Assembly (NCBI RefSeq): GCF_014656545.1
Contig: NZ_BNDS01000004.1
Span: 145,242-209,241 of the forward strand
DNA length: 64,000 nt
Origin: Neobacillus kokaensis
GTDB taxonomy: Bacteria; Bacillota; Bacilli; Bacillales; Cytobacillaceae
Direction: 5' to 3'
Position numbers and translations under genes: made by a program. The notes beneath the pieces were generated by a model, which made no database searches, had not been told where the DNA came from, and saw only the letters and a list, made by a program, of their open reading frames with translations. This document shows, piece after piece, positions 53,926-62,788 of the stretch; position 1 is the stretch's first letter; every line of letters begins with the position of its first letter.

Positions 53926-55257
53926 TTAAGCTTCGCTGCTGTTGTTTTTCAATAATTGCTGCTGCAGCGGACTCCCTTTAACTGCCTTTCCAGCTAAACT
54001 TAATACGAATTCACTAAACATGGTATTGGCCCAAGCAAACCAATCTCTTGTGAACTCTTCCGGACAATCGGCGTTAAAGCCTTCGTGCATATACTCTGTT
54101 CCGCCATCTGTGTTTTTAAAATATGTTAAAATTTGCTGCCTTTCAGCTTCATCTGTTGTCGTCATTCCTTGGATTGCAAGCGCAATATGCCAAATGTAAT
54201 GGTCAGGAGTATGCGGGCTTCCGATTCCATTTGCATATTTTCCTTCGTAATAATAAGGATTATCCCTGCTTAACAGAAATTTACGTGTATTGGTATATGT
54301 CTCATCGTCATACGGGAGGTATCCTAAATAAGGTGCTGCTAAAAGACTTGGAACATTCGCATCATCCATTAAATTGACGCGGCCCTCGCCGTCAGTTTCA
54401 TATACAAACATATCACCGTGAATCGGATGATCGAATTTGGCAAATTGCTCAATGCCTTTTTGAATTTCTTCTTGAAGCTTCAGACACTCTTCTTTTAATG
54501 ATGAATTGTTTAACACTTGATCGCTCATTTCCGCTGCATAACCTAACACAACAACCGCAAACATATTTGCCGGTACGAGGTATCCGTAAGTGCAGGCATC
54601 ATCACTTGGGCGGAAGGCGCTCCATGTCATCCCAGTTGGTACAACACGCCCTCCTTTTCCGTCGCGGATTAATGTATCAGATTGCCGGCAATCTGAACGC
54701 TCAAACCGATAAGGAGAATTGGCCTCATGATCCTGCTCCGTTCTCCACACCTGAAGAATCGTTTCAATTGTTTGCTGGAACATTTCTTTAATAAAAGCCG
54801 TCCGTCCTGTTGACTTCCAAAATAGGTAAGCAAGCTGGATCGGATAGCATAATGAATCAATTTCATATTTCCGTTCCCAAATATGTCCTGTCATCTTGGT
54901 ATTATCGGTTTGGTGCCCTTTTCCATTATCACTTTCATTGAAAGCATTGGCATACGGGTCGTGCAATATAAAATCAAACTGCTGGCGGATCACGCCTTCA
55001 AGTAAATCTGCCATTTCCGCGTCCTCTTCAGCAGCCATTAAATATGGTCGTACCTGTGCAGCTGAATCCCGAAGCCACATTGCCGGAATATCGCCGGTAA
55101 TCACAAAAGTCTTACCGTCTTCCTGTTTTTTCAATGTTGTTGTATACGTATTAACAAAGCATTGCTCAAACATACGATGCAATTTTTCATCCCCTGGGAA
55201 GTATTCCTTTACATGGTTGATGAGCTTTTGCATTGATTCGGGAATCATAACCGTCAT
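53926..55257 (-). CDS. GH125 exo-alpha-1,6-mannosidase
   Basis: The supported start is ATG 55257, with AGGAG at 8-base spacing, giving 443 residues; an ATG at 55275 overlaps the upstream stop as TAATG but precedes that ribosome binding site. GDIPAMWLRDSAAQVRPY (residues 55-72), MTWSAFRPSDDACTYGYLVP and YMHEGFNADCP are GH125 motifs. The acid Asp probably lies in RPSDD and the base Glu in HEGFN. Known GH125 enzymes are exo-alpha-1,6-mannosidases acting on the inner N-glycan arm. Adjacent GH38-GH125 pairs are known from streptococci, which supports cooperative N-glycan trimming here. Confidence 0.93.
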   Translation of the reverse strand: MTVMIPESMQKLINHVKEYFPGDEKLHRMFEQCFVNTYTTTLKKQEDGKTFVITGDIPAMWLRDSAAQVRPYLMAAEEDAEMADLLEGVIRQQFDFILHDPYANAFNESDNGKGHQTDNTKMTGHIWERKYEIDSLCYPIQLAYLFWKSTGRTAFIKEMFQQTIETILQVWRTEQDHEANSPYRFERSDCRQSDTLIRDGKGGRVVPTGMTWSAFRPSDDACTYGYLVPANMFAVVVLGYAAEMSDQVLNNSSLKEECLKLQEEIQKGIEQFAKFDHPIHGDMFVYETDGEGRVNLMDDANVPSLLAAPYLGYLPYDDETYTNTRKFLLSRDNPYYYEGKYANGIGSPHTPDHYIWHIALAIQGMTTTDEAERQQILTYFKNTDGGTEYMHEGFNADCPEEFTRDWFAWANTMFSEFVLSLAGKAVKGSPLQQQLLKNNSSEA

Positions 55258-55274
55258 TTTCCCCACTCCTATCA

Positions 55275-57974
55275 TTATTTATAAAATCCTAGTGTGATAA
55301 TTTCATATTTTTCTGCTTCATATAAATCTTCTGTTTGATTTGTTCTCTCTTCTAGAATTGTACTTTTATAGGATTGATAGTCCTTGATTGAAGCCTGCAG
55401 GCTCGCCTTTTCTTCGGCTGGATTAAACCAGCGGATCATGACATCATCCCGGTCTTCCGCCACTTTCATTGACGACCATGCAAGTCCGTTTGCTTCGGAT
55501 TGAACGAATTGATGTGTTTTTGGCCATACACCCTTATGGATGCTTGGCTCGACGACAACGAGCGGTACTTTAAATTGATAAGCATCGACAAAGGCTTGTG
55601 ACTGTATTACATCCTTTTCATGCGGCAGTACTTGCCACTCAGCTGTTTGGATCCCTAAGCATTGTGCCTCTGGTGTTGGGAAGTACCCCCAGTCCCCAAG
55701 CTCAGCTGAAGAACGAAGCACTGTTACTGCAATTGTACCGTCTTCTTTTAAAATTTCGTATTCTTGCAGACCATCCGTTGCTACCGTTAAGCCCATTTGA
55801 CCATCTGATAAACTGCTAAACCGCTGCTGATGATGGCAAAAGCTCGGATTTTCCCATTCTATTTCTGGTGTATTCGGGCGGGTAACAATTTCAAAAATAC
55901 TGTCGGCTTTATGTGTTTCTGTCTTTAGACCTGTTGGAAACAGCACGCGCAGACGATGATCTGAAGCTTTATTATCAATTGTAAGCTTAAAGACTGGACC
56001 TTTCATTCCTTTTGCAAGGGTGACAACAGTATGAAGTTTGATGGTTGTCAATTCACTTGATCTGCCCGCTTCTCGTTCCTTATGCCAAATCAATTGATTC
56101 CGTTCGATGGCTAAACGGTCATCAGCGGAAACTGGTATCGATAACGTTTGGGTAAATTCAAGAACAGTTCTGAGCGTACTTCTTTCCAAGAAGGTAAATT
56201 CTGCTGCCATGCCTTTTGTTGTTATGGCGGCATGTCCCTTCGCTTCCTTAAACATATACTCGTTTCCAATATCGCCAGTGTCCTCGTAAATTCCCAGGCG
56301 ATGGAAAGACTCACCGCTTTCCTTATGCATTAAATCATAGCTGCCGTCTTCATGGAACTGTAAATGAACATATTCATTTTCCATTTCAATACTGTCGATT
56401 TGTGTTTCCAAATCTTTTTGCTCTACTTGCTGTACCGTAGCCTCTGCCGGCACAAGGTAATAGGTTTTATACCCAAAAGAAGGTATGCCGTCCGCGAAAA
56501 ATGAAAGCTTGGAGCGCTTAGCAAAAAATGGCTGGCGGAATTTATCATCTGGTAAATCATAGCCAAATTCGATAACAGGTTCGTCTAACTGGTATTCAAT
56601 TGTCTTACCCTGATCATCGATAAGCTTGTAATTTGATGTTTCTTTCTCCTGAAGATAAACTGGTATTTTTTCGAAATGCATTTCTGAAAAATACACCTTA
56701 TCAAGGTCGACTACCTCTGTGATCACATCATTTTTTTCCCATCCTGTTGTATTAATCACAACAAGCGGGATACCGCCTTCCGGAGTTTCCGATGTATCAA
56801 TCATTTCAGCAAGCTCTACGGCCTTTTCCTTAACAAATACATCTCCCATTTGGGACACTGTTTCAAAACGAGTGACCATTTCACGATGGACTTCGTCAAC
56901 ACTGCAGCCGCAAATGCTGTCATGCGGATGATTCTTCATTAGTGACTTCCACATAAAACGGATGTATTCGCGCGGGTAAGTACCGCCTGCTAATAGATTC
57001 ATGGCCGCCAATGGTTCAGCGGTTTTTTCCAGCAGGGTTTGACAAAGGTTGTTCCACTGCTTCAAGTAAATCCGGCTTGATGCTGTATTGACAAGCGTGG
57101 ACCAGCCGTCTGTCCGCTGGTTGCGCAATTCCCCTTCAATTACTTGCAGCTTTTCAGGCAGGGAGCTCTTTAATGCCTCTGTATATTCATCAAAGCTTGA
57201 ATGCTTAAATGTATAATCCGGATAAAGCTCGGCTGCTGTTTCAATCGCCTGCGGTATGTTTTTTTGCAGCGGCTGGTGGTCGCAGCCATTCATAAATAAT
57301 AATTGATTTGTGGACGCATATTTCTCAGCATCCTGTAGCTTTTTATCCCAAAACGTCTTTGCTTCTTCCTCATCCACCGGAATTTCATTTCCGTTTGAAT
57401 ACCAATTAGCAAATAGAATTCCTAAGACACTGGAGCCGTCAGGCGCTTTCCAAACCATCTCAGAATAAGGAGATTCAAAGTTTGGCGTATCCGACACCGT
57501 GTTATTAAAGCCGGTCGGTTTGACGCCGCGTCCAAAGGCAGCTGTATCAATCCCAGCTTGTTTTAAAATTTGCGGCGCCTGACCATAAATGCCGAATGTA
57601 TCTGGGAAATAGCCGATTTTTGAAGCATGGCCATAGGATTTCGTATCATGCAAGCCAATCTGCAGATTCCGGATATTGGCTTCGGAGCTGGTTAAAAAGG
57701 CATCCTGCAGCACATACCAAGGACCAATATAAAGTTTCTTCTCTTCAATTAATTGTTTTACGATTTCGCGATTTTCCGGGTGAACGGCGAAATAATCCTC
57801 TAACAGAACAGTTTGTCCATCAAGATGAAAGGATTTAAAGTTATTTCCTTCCTTCTTGAATTGTTCAATCAGGTTATTCATGAGTTTGATAAAGTAATAG
57901 CGATGTTTTTCAAAAGGTAAATACCATTCTCTGTCCCAATGAGAATGGGAGATTATATGGGCTGTCTTTTCCAT
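55275..57974 (-). CDS. GH38 alpha-mannosidase (streptococcal/MngB type)
   Basis: The chosen start is ATG 57974, preceded by AGGAGGGG at 7-base spacing, giving 899 residues; the 36-codon upstream extension has no ribosome binding site. SHSHWDREW at the N-terminus holds the zinc-site His and Asp, the putative nucleophile is D91 in YVLQDAFLTSSEA, and GYFPDTFGIYGQAPQIL is a family motif. In length and in the very N-terminal catalytic motif it belongs to the branch with Streptococcus pyogenes GH38 and E. coli MngB, unlike the two other GH38 proteins here. With the coupled GH125 gene it probably removes alpha-1,3-linked mannose. It is the first gene of the operon, with a cre-like site upstream. Confidence 0.92.
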   Translation of the reverse strand: MEKTAHIISHSHWDREWYLPFEKHRYYFIKLMNNLIEQFKKEGNNFKSFHLDGQTVLLEDYFAVHPENREIVKQLIEEKKLYIGPWYVLQDAFLTSSEANIRNLQIGLHDTKSYGHASKIGYFPDTFGIYGQAPQILKQAGIDTAAFGRGVKPTGFNNTVSDTPNFESPYSEMVWKAPDGSSVLGILFANWYSNGNEIPVDEEEAKTFWDKKLQDAEKYASTNQLLFMNGCDHQPLQKNIPQAIETAAELYPDYTFKHSSFDEYTEALKSSLPEKLQVIEGELRNQRTDGWSTLVNTASSRIYLKQWNNLCQTLLEKTAEPLAAMNLLAGGTYPREYIRFMWKSLMKNHPHDSICGCSVDEVHREMVTRFETVSQMGDVFVKEKAVELAEMIDTSETPEGGIPLVVINTTGWEKNDVITEVVDLDKVYFSEMHFEKIPVYLQEKETSNYKLIDDQGKTIEYQLDEPVIEFGYDLPDDKFRQPFFAKRSKLSFFADGIPSFGYKTYYLVPAEATVQQVEQKDLETQIDSIEMENEYVHLQFHEDGSYDLMHKESGESFHRLGIYEDTGDIGNEYMFKEAKGHAAITTKGMAAEFTFLERSTLRTVLEFTQTLSIPVSADDRLAIERNQLIWHKEREAGRSSELTTIKLHTVVTLAKGMKGPVFKLTIDNKASDHRLRVLFPTGLKTETHKADSIFEIVTRPNTPEIEWENPSFCHHQQRFSSLSDGQMGLTVATDGLQEYEILKEDGTIAVTVLRSSAELGDWGYFPTPEAQCLGIQTAEWQVLPHEKDVIQSQAFVDAYQFKVPLVVVEPSIHKGVWPKTHQFVQSEANGLAWSSMKVAEDRDDVMIRWFNPAEEKASLQASIKDYQSYKSTILEERTNQTEDLYEAEKYEIITLGFYK

Positions 57975-58009
57975 AAGACTTCCCCTCCTTCGATGATTTA
58001 TATAACGTT

Positions 58010-58024
58010 CGAAAACGCTGTCAT
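58010..58024 (-). promoter_or_regulatory. cre-like box before the N-glycan operon
   Basis: On the minus strand ATGACAGCGTTTTCG matches 13 of 15 positions of the cre consensus, including the central CG. It lies 35 bases upstream of the GH38 ATG. Confidence 0.4.
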
Positions 58025-58153
58025 TTTTATAAAAATTAATTCCTACATTTCTTACAATAGAAAAAACTGCCCTAACTAGCAATAGGATTGCGGCAAGTCA
58101 TTAAGATATTCCAGTGGATATTAAATTAGTCCATTGATTAACGAAACCAAATA

Positions 58154-58216
58154 GCGGGGGTCAGTCCCCCGCCAATTTACCGCGTTATACTATTATCACA
58201 ACGGGGGTCTGACTCC
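58154..58216. repeat. GC-rich hairpin repeats downstream of the GH85 gene
   Basis: GCGGGGG and CCCCCGC (58154-58160, 58166-58172) form a perfect 7-base-pair hairpin around TCAGT. A related GGGGGTCTGACTCC follows at 58203-58216. The motif GGGTCTGAC also occurs in the terminator at 29661. They lie just after the GH85 stop and may serve as terminator or as part of a dispersed repeat family. Confidence 0.55.
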
Positions 58217-58224
58217 ATGTCACT

Positions 58225-61014
58225 TTAATAAGGCACGCTAAATCTAAGACTTTCTCTCTCATCCATAGTTTGAACGGTATAATAGATTCTTCCGGCTTCT
58301 GGACTGCCGAAGTCCAGCCGATCAAATGTAATTGCTCCATCTTTTTCAGCCGTCATCTCTGCTAGAACATCCTTTACGTCCAGGGATTTATATAAGCGAA
58401 CCGTTTGACCTTTCTTAACCCTATCGATGGTAACCTGACCTTGAGCTCCCATATTATTTACTGCTGTCACAAAATGCATCATAATATTTTCTGTTCTAGA
58501 AAGGGCAGCATTTTCAAACATCTGCCATTCATAAATCCGAATCGCACCCCATGGTGAAGTTCCGCTATTGTAAATTTGCAGCTTGAATTCCCTTGCGGTC
58601 ACCGGCTGGTCTAATACAATATCAGTCACTGCTTTCGTGTTATCGGTAATCCTTTTAGCGCTGACCCACTCGCCATTATCATTTTTGTAAAGCAGTTCAA
58701 AATCTACGGTATTCATATCGCTTGCTTCTCCGCCATATTCGGCATGCTCCACACGCCAGCGGCGGATGGTTTTCTTCTCGCCAATATCAATCGTCATGTA
58801 ACCAGTTTTGGCATTGATGGCACACCATTTACTGATGACTGTTCCATCTAAAGCTTTCACAGCAGGCTCCGCATCGTTTTCCGCTGATACATCTGTTACC
58901 TTGGCATGAAGGGCAACGTTCGGTGAAGTAGGGTCTTGCTCGATCTCTGTTGCATCTGTTCCCATGCCCCAATCTAAGGTAACTTCAGCCGCCTCCCCGC
59001 GCACATAATCGCGATTGACCGGCACGACTTTCAACGTGGTCATGTTATCGTTCGATGCGTTTTCTACAGTCCGGGTAATATTTGGCGTGTAGAAATAATT
59101 GTTTGGTGTTACCCCTAACAGCGTATCTGCTCCATCAGCGTTCTCTTGGTAAACCTCATAGTACAAGACGTTTTCTTTGCCAGACCAGCTTAAACGGGCC
59201 TCCGCCTCAAATGCTGTTTTAGCCATCTTTTTTAAAATTTCTGCATCAGCAGGTTTTGTGAGCACCGGTGCCTTTGCATCATAGACGGACAGTTGACCTA
59301 AATGGATGGAATAGTTGTCCAATTTTTCCGCATTGCTCACTTTAAAACTTAAAGCATAGGCAGTATTTCCAGCATCCTTCCCAAGATCGACTATTGCAGT
59401 CTCCCAGCCGTCGCCGGATGTTCGCAAGGAATAATAGTTCATTTTATCCTGTGCATAGTCTTCACCGTATGCCACACCAAGCGACACATCCGCACCGGTT
59501 GGATTTTGATAAACAACACGGACCTTTGTAGAATCGGTTACAGCCAGTTTCGTGCTGTAAAGCATCGTGTCATTAACAGAACCAGCATCAAGTGCACCGT
59601 TGAATTTCAACGAGGTACCGCCGTTGTAGGCTTTATCAAAATCATAGGATACCTTGATTCGGCTGCCTTCATGGCGGGTCCACCAGCGCCAAGTCGGCAT
59701 GACATCCTGGATAGAGCGGTTATTCCACTCCAACTCACTGGCAGTTTTTCCATTTACAAAATATTGTTTTCCGTGGCCGCTGTTAAAATTGGTCGTAAAT
59801 GGCTTCTCCTCAATAACAGACGCATCCGTCACAAAGCGCGCCATTCCTTTCCAATCAGCAGAATCATCAGCAAGTGTCGGATCACCTTGAGGGCCAGTCC
59901 ACAAAGTTTTCTCTTTTTCATGGAAATCAGCAGGATCTATCGCCAATCCCATGGTCGAGTTTGGTGTATAAAGCGCGATAGAAACCTTTGCCTGCTTGTT
60001 CTCATCCAGCAGGACATCCGTATCAATTTTTGTATTATACGAATTTGCCTGCAGCTCAAAACCTGCATAGGCATCAAAAGGACTGCGCTTATGACCATTC
60101 ATTGTCTCAACAGTCGTATTAATTTTGCTTGTTGTCCAGTTATAGTTTAAAAAAACCTCATCAACCGCATATACCCCATCATCTGCCGGTTTGACATACA
60201 AGTCATTCTCGGCAGTCACTGCATCCTGATAGTTAACAGCTCCAGTATTGTCTTGTGCATCATACCAGCTAATTTGTAAATTGGAATTTCGCTTGATATA
60301 ACGCATCATTTCATTCATCACTATGGCTGTTTCCTCATTAACGCCAAATGTTTCCTGATTATAGAAATAACCGTCAAAGCCAAAATATTCGGCTGCTTCA
60401 ATCATTTTGTCAGCTACTGGAAAGCTTCCATCAGCATCCTGTTTAATGAACTTTTCTATTTCAACAAGTCCCGCAGCTGATCTGCCCCATGGAAAACCAA
60501 TTGTGGCATAGACAGGCACGCCATTCCGATGAGCGGCATCCACGATATCTGGTGATGGGATTGCAAAAATCCCCTTTTTCGTTCCTGCCCAATAAATATA
60601 GGAATCTATCAATTGCCAGTTATCAAAGGCGTATATATTGAAATCTTTCCCACCGACAGAGCTTGCCTCGTCGTGGTTCCAATTGGTTATTCCAGCAGAG
60701 GTAATTCCAGCCTTTGGATTTGCCAACGGATTAACCAGGGACCCTTTAAACCGGTTTTTGTTTAATGGGACGCTTGCTCGATTTAATTCTGCATCTGGAT
60801 CATTATCGGGCGACCACTTCAGCAATGTTTCCACACTAAAGGCTGGAGCGAGTGGTTTTAGACTAAGATGCTCCGCATATTTCTCGTTTACCATATCTGT
60901 TCCATCCCCATTCACTTCAGCGCTTGCCCCAGACGCACCCATTGAACTATGTAACATGCAAGCTGTAGAGGCAGATACAGCAGGACTGTCTAAATTTTCT
61001 CCTTTATTTACCAT
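58225..61014 (-). CDS. GH85 endo-beta-N-acetylglucosaminidase (ENGase)
   Basis: The start is ATG 61014, preceded by AAAAGGAGG at 7-base spacing, giving 929 residues; the frame upstream to 61065 has no such site. The catalytic motif FDGYFYNQETFG contains N219 and E221, matching the Asn/Glu pair known from GH85 enzymes. A discoidin-like (F5/8 type C) module lies at about residues 700-840, with jelly-roll and Fn3-like parts around it. It cuts the chitobiose core of N-glycans, leaving one GlcNAc on the protein. There is no recognisable signal peptide (N-terminus MVNKGENLDSPAVSAS), which is unusual for this modular type. It is transcribed separately from the exo-mannosidase operon. Confidence 0.9.
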   Translation of the reverse strand: MVNKGENLDSPAVSASTACMLHSSMGASGASAEVNGDGTDMVNEKYAEHLSLKPLAPAFSVETLLKWSPDNDPDAELNRASVPLNKNRFKGSLVNPLANPKAGITSAGITNWNHDEASSVGGKDFNIYAFDNWQLIDSYIYWAGTKKGIFAIPSPDIVDAAHRNGVPVYATIGFPWGRSAAGLVEIEKFIKQDADGSFPVADKMIEAAEYFGFDGYFYNQETFGVNEETAIVMNEMMRYIKRNSNLQISWYDAQDNTGAVNYQDAVTAENDLYVKPADDGVYAVDEVFLNYNWTTSKINTTVETMNGHKRSPFDAYAGFELQANSYNTKIDTDVLLDENKQAKVSIALYTPNSTMGLAIDPADFHEKEKTLWTGPQGDPTLADDSADWKGMARFVTDASVIEEKPFTTNFNSGHGKQYFVNGKTASELEWNNRSIQDVMPTWRWWTRHEGSRIKVSYDFDKAYNGGTSLKFNGALDAGSVNDTMLYSTKLAVTDSTKVRVVYQNPTGADVSLGVAYGEDYAQDKMNYYSLRTSGDGWETAIVDLGKDAGNTAYALSFKVSNAEKLDNYSIHLGQLSVYDAKAPVLTKPADAEILKKMAKTAFEAEARLSWSGKENVLYYEVYQENADGADTLLGVTPNNYFYTPNITRTVENASNDNMTTLKVVPVNRDYVRGEAAEVTLDWGMGTDATEIEQDPTSPNVALHAKVTDVSAENDAEPAVKALDGTVISKWCAINAKTGYMTIDIGEKKTIRRWRVEHAEYGGEASDMNTVDFELLYKNDNGEWVSAKRITDNTKAVTDIVLDQPVTAREFKLQIYNSGTSPWGAIRIYEWQMFENAALSRTENIMMHFVTAVNNMGAQGQVTIDRVKKGQTVRLYKSLDVKDVLAEMTAEKDGAITFDRLDFGSPEAGRIYYTVQTMDERESLRFSVPY

Positions 61015-61049
61015 TGTGTTCCTCCTTTTTATGAAATCAGCCTCCAAAA

Positions 61050-61064
61050 TTGGAAACAATTTCA
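61050..61064. promoter_or_regulatory. cre-like box before the GH85 gene
   Basis: TTGGAAACAATTTCA matches 14 of 15 positions of the cre consensus, with CA in place of CG. It lies 36 bases upstream of the GH85 ATG, a spacing similar to the sites at 14888 and 58010. It is a candidate only. Confidence 0.35.
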
Positions 61065-61281
61065 ATTATTATAAAATTCTATCCACTTTTAAAATAGTGA
61101 ACTATTTATAGATTTACCGTCCTAATTAAAGCAATAAAAACAAAGAAGGCGCTGCCATTCAGATGAATGTCGAAAAAAGCTGGATTTTCCCCCCTTGCTC
61201 TTTTGTTTCTTTAAATATCCCCGTCCCTTTTGATGTGGATGTTTCGATTTATAAATGGACGGAAAGTTCCTTAAATAGCCT

Positions 61282-62502
61282 TTAATAAGACTGTTCCCTT
61301 ACTCGATTTTTCTCCCCTATAAATGCTGAATAACAAAAAACTCCTAAAGGAATCAGAAGGAAACTTGTAAACCAATAAATCCAGTTAATACCCAAAATAT
61401 CTATGACCAAATAGCCTAAAAATGGCCCTAAAGCTGCACCCAAATCGGAAAATAACGTATAAAGAGCAATTATCGTTACCTGCGACGGACCCGATGCAAG
61501 GTCGGCCGCAATCGAATCACTGGTCGTAATTAATAATGTTGCCGTAAGTTGAAACAACAGTAATACCCCCAAAAAAACAGGAATCGGCAGCTTAAGGGGA
61601 AGAATCGCCAAACAAACAGCCCCCATGACTAACGCGACCATTAAAACGGGAAATCTCCCCCATTTTTGATCGGAATACTTACCAAGAAAAGGGGCAAGGA
61701 AGGGATCCCAGCCAGTCCGAACGGCTTGAATAATACCGGTAATCGTGCCGGCTCCAAGGGTAAAACCTAGAATCATGATATGGTTCAGCTGTAATTCTAC
61801 TAATTTACTTAATGTTGAAGCAAACACTCCATAAACGACAAAGGCAACACTTAGACCCGTTGCAAAAGAGGATAGAATCTGTTTGTTTTTCCATATCGTA
61901 AAAGCTTGCTTATTTATCTTTTTCTGATCTAAATCTGGTTGTTTTGAATTTGGAATAAAGATTAAAATAAACGGAATACTGCAAGCTGCTATTACGGAAA
62001 ACATCAATGTCACGTTTTGTATTCCCATCTGTTCTGCGAGTAACCCGCCTAATAACATGCCGAATAAGGTGCCAAGACCCCAAAGTCCGTTATATAATCC
62101 AACAGACCGGCCTCTCGTTTTAGCATTGCTGGAGGAAAGGATTGTTAAATACCCCCCAAGCCGAAAAAAAGACCAGGCGATCCCCCATAAACAGCGGGCA
62201 ATCAGCATCAGCCAAAATCCCTTTACCACTCCATAGGCAAACGTAGAGACAGCAGCTAATACAACAGCCATTATTACCCCTGTTCGTTTTCCCACCCTTT
62301 GATAGCACCATCCAACAACGGAATTAATAGGGATACGGATCATTCGATTAGCTGATAGTAATACTCCGACCTGCCATAATGCTGTCAGCCCAAAAAACTT
62401 CCAATATAACGGCATGACAATAAACAGCATCTCATTTCCCAGCATACACAAGGCCGTTACAACAGCAATGACAACAATTGGCTTACTAGATGAATTTTCC
62501 AT
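61282..62502 (-). CDS. Major facilitator superfamily transporter
   Basis: This 406-residue protein has about 12 hydrophobic segments with the usual central loop near residues 185-210 (rich in K and Q). GRSVGLYNGLWGLGTLFGMLLGG resembles the MFS motif 5 region. It starts MENSSSKP without a signal peptide. Family-level sugar or drug specificity is not evident. It stands alone between the GH85 gene and the divergent FGE gene, so it could export or import a small product of the pathway, for example a monosaccharide, but this is a guess. Confidence 0.85.
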   Translation of the reverse strand: MENSSSKPIVVIAVVTALCMLGNEMLFIVMPLYWKFFGLTALWQVGVLLSANRMIRIPINSVVGWCYQRVGKRTGVIMAVVLAAVSTFAYGVVKGFWLMLIARCLWGIAWSFFRLGGYLTILSSSNAKTRGRSVGLYNGLWGLGTLFGMLLGGLLAEQMGIQNVTLMFSVIAACSIPFILIFIPNSKQPDLDQKKINKQAFTIWKNKQILSSFATGLSVAFVVYGVFASTLSKLVELQLNHIMILGFTLGAGTITGIIQAVRTGWDPFLAPFLGKYSDQKWGRFPVLMVALVMGAVCLAILPLKLPIPVFLGVLLLFQLTATLLITTSDSIAADLASGPSQVTIIALYTLFSDLGAALGPFLGYLVIDILGINWIYWFTSFLLIPLGVFCYSAFIGEKNRVREQSY

Positions 62503-62788
62503 TTTTTTAACGAGCCTTTCTTAAATAATTTTCCAATATCCCACAGTCCTCTTCATGATCCTATTGAAAGCTTATTTTCACGATATTTCATTTAGAATAC
62601 CTTCCCATTCAGCTTAAAGTAAATATGTAAAATTTATTAGCATTGTATATTTTTAATCTTGCTCCATACTTTGATAGGTCATCTCGCTATTTGCCAGCCT
62701 TTTCTTTAAAATCAGAATACTTTTGTATATAATAGATTAATAATAAATTGCGTACTTGCGAGTATTGATATTTAAGGATGTGAAATCT

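Noticed and set aside
57975..58082. 36-codon extension of the MngB-type GH38
   Set aside because: AGGAGGGG sits directly before ATG 57974, and the catalytic SHSHWDREW starts at residue 9 from there, as expected for the family.
59506..60150. 214-codon open frame on the plus strand inside the GH85 gene
   Set aside because: It is fully antisense to a well supported GH85 coding region, has no ribosome binding site and no recognisable domain.
61145..61284. Short open frame on the plus strand between GH85 and MFS genes (about 46 codons to a TAA near 61284)
   Set aside because: It has an internal ATG at 61163 but no ribosome binding site and no recognisable similarity; probably chance.
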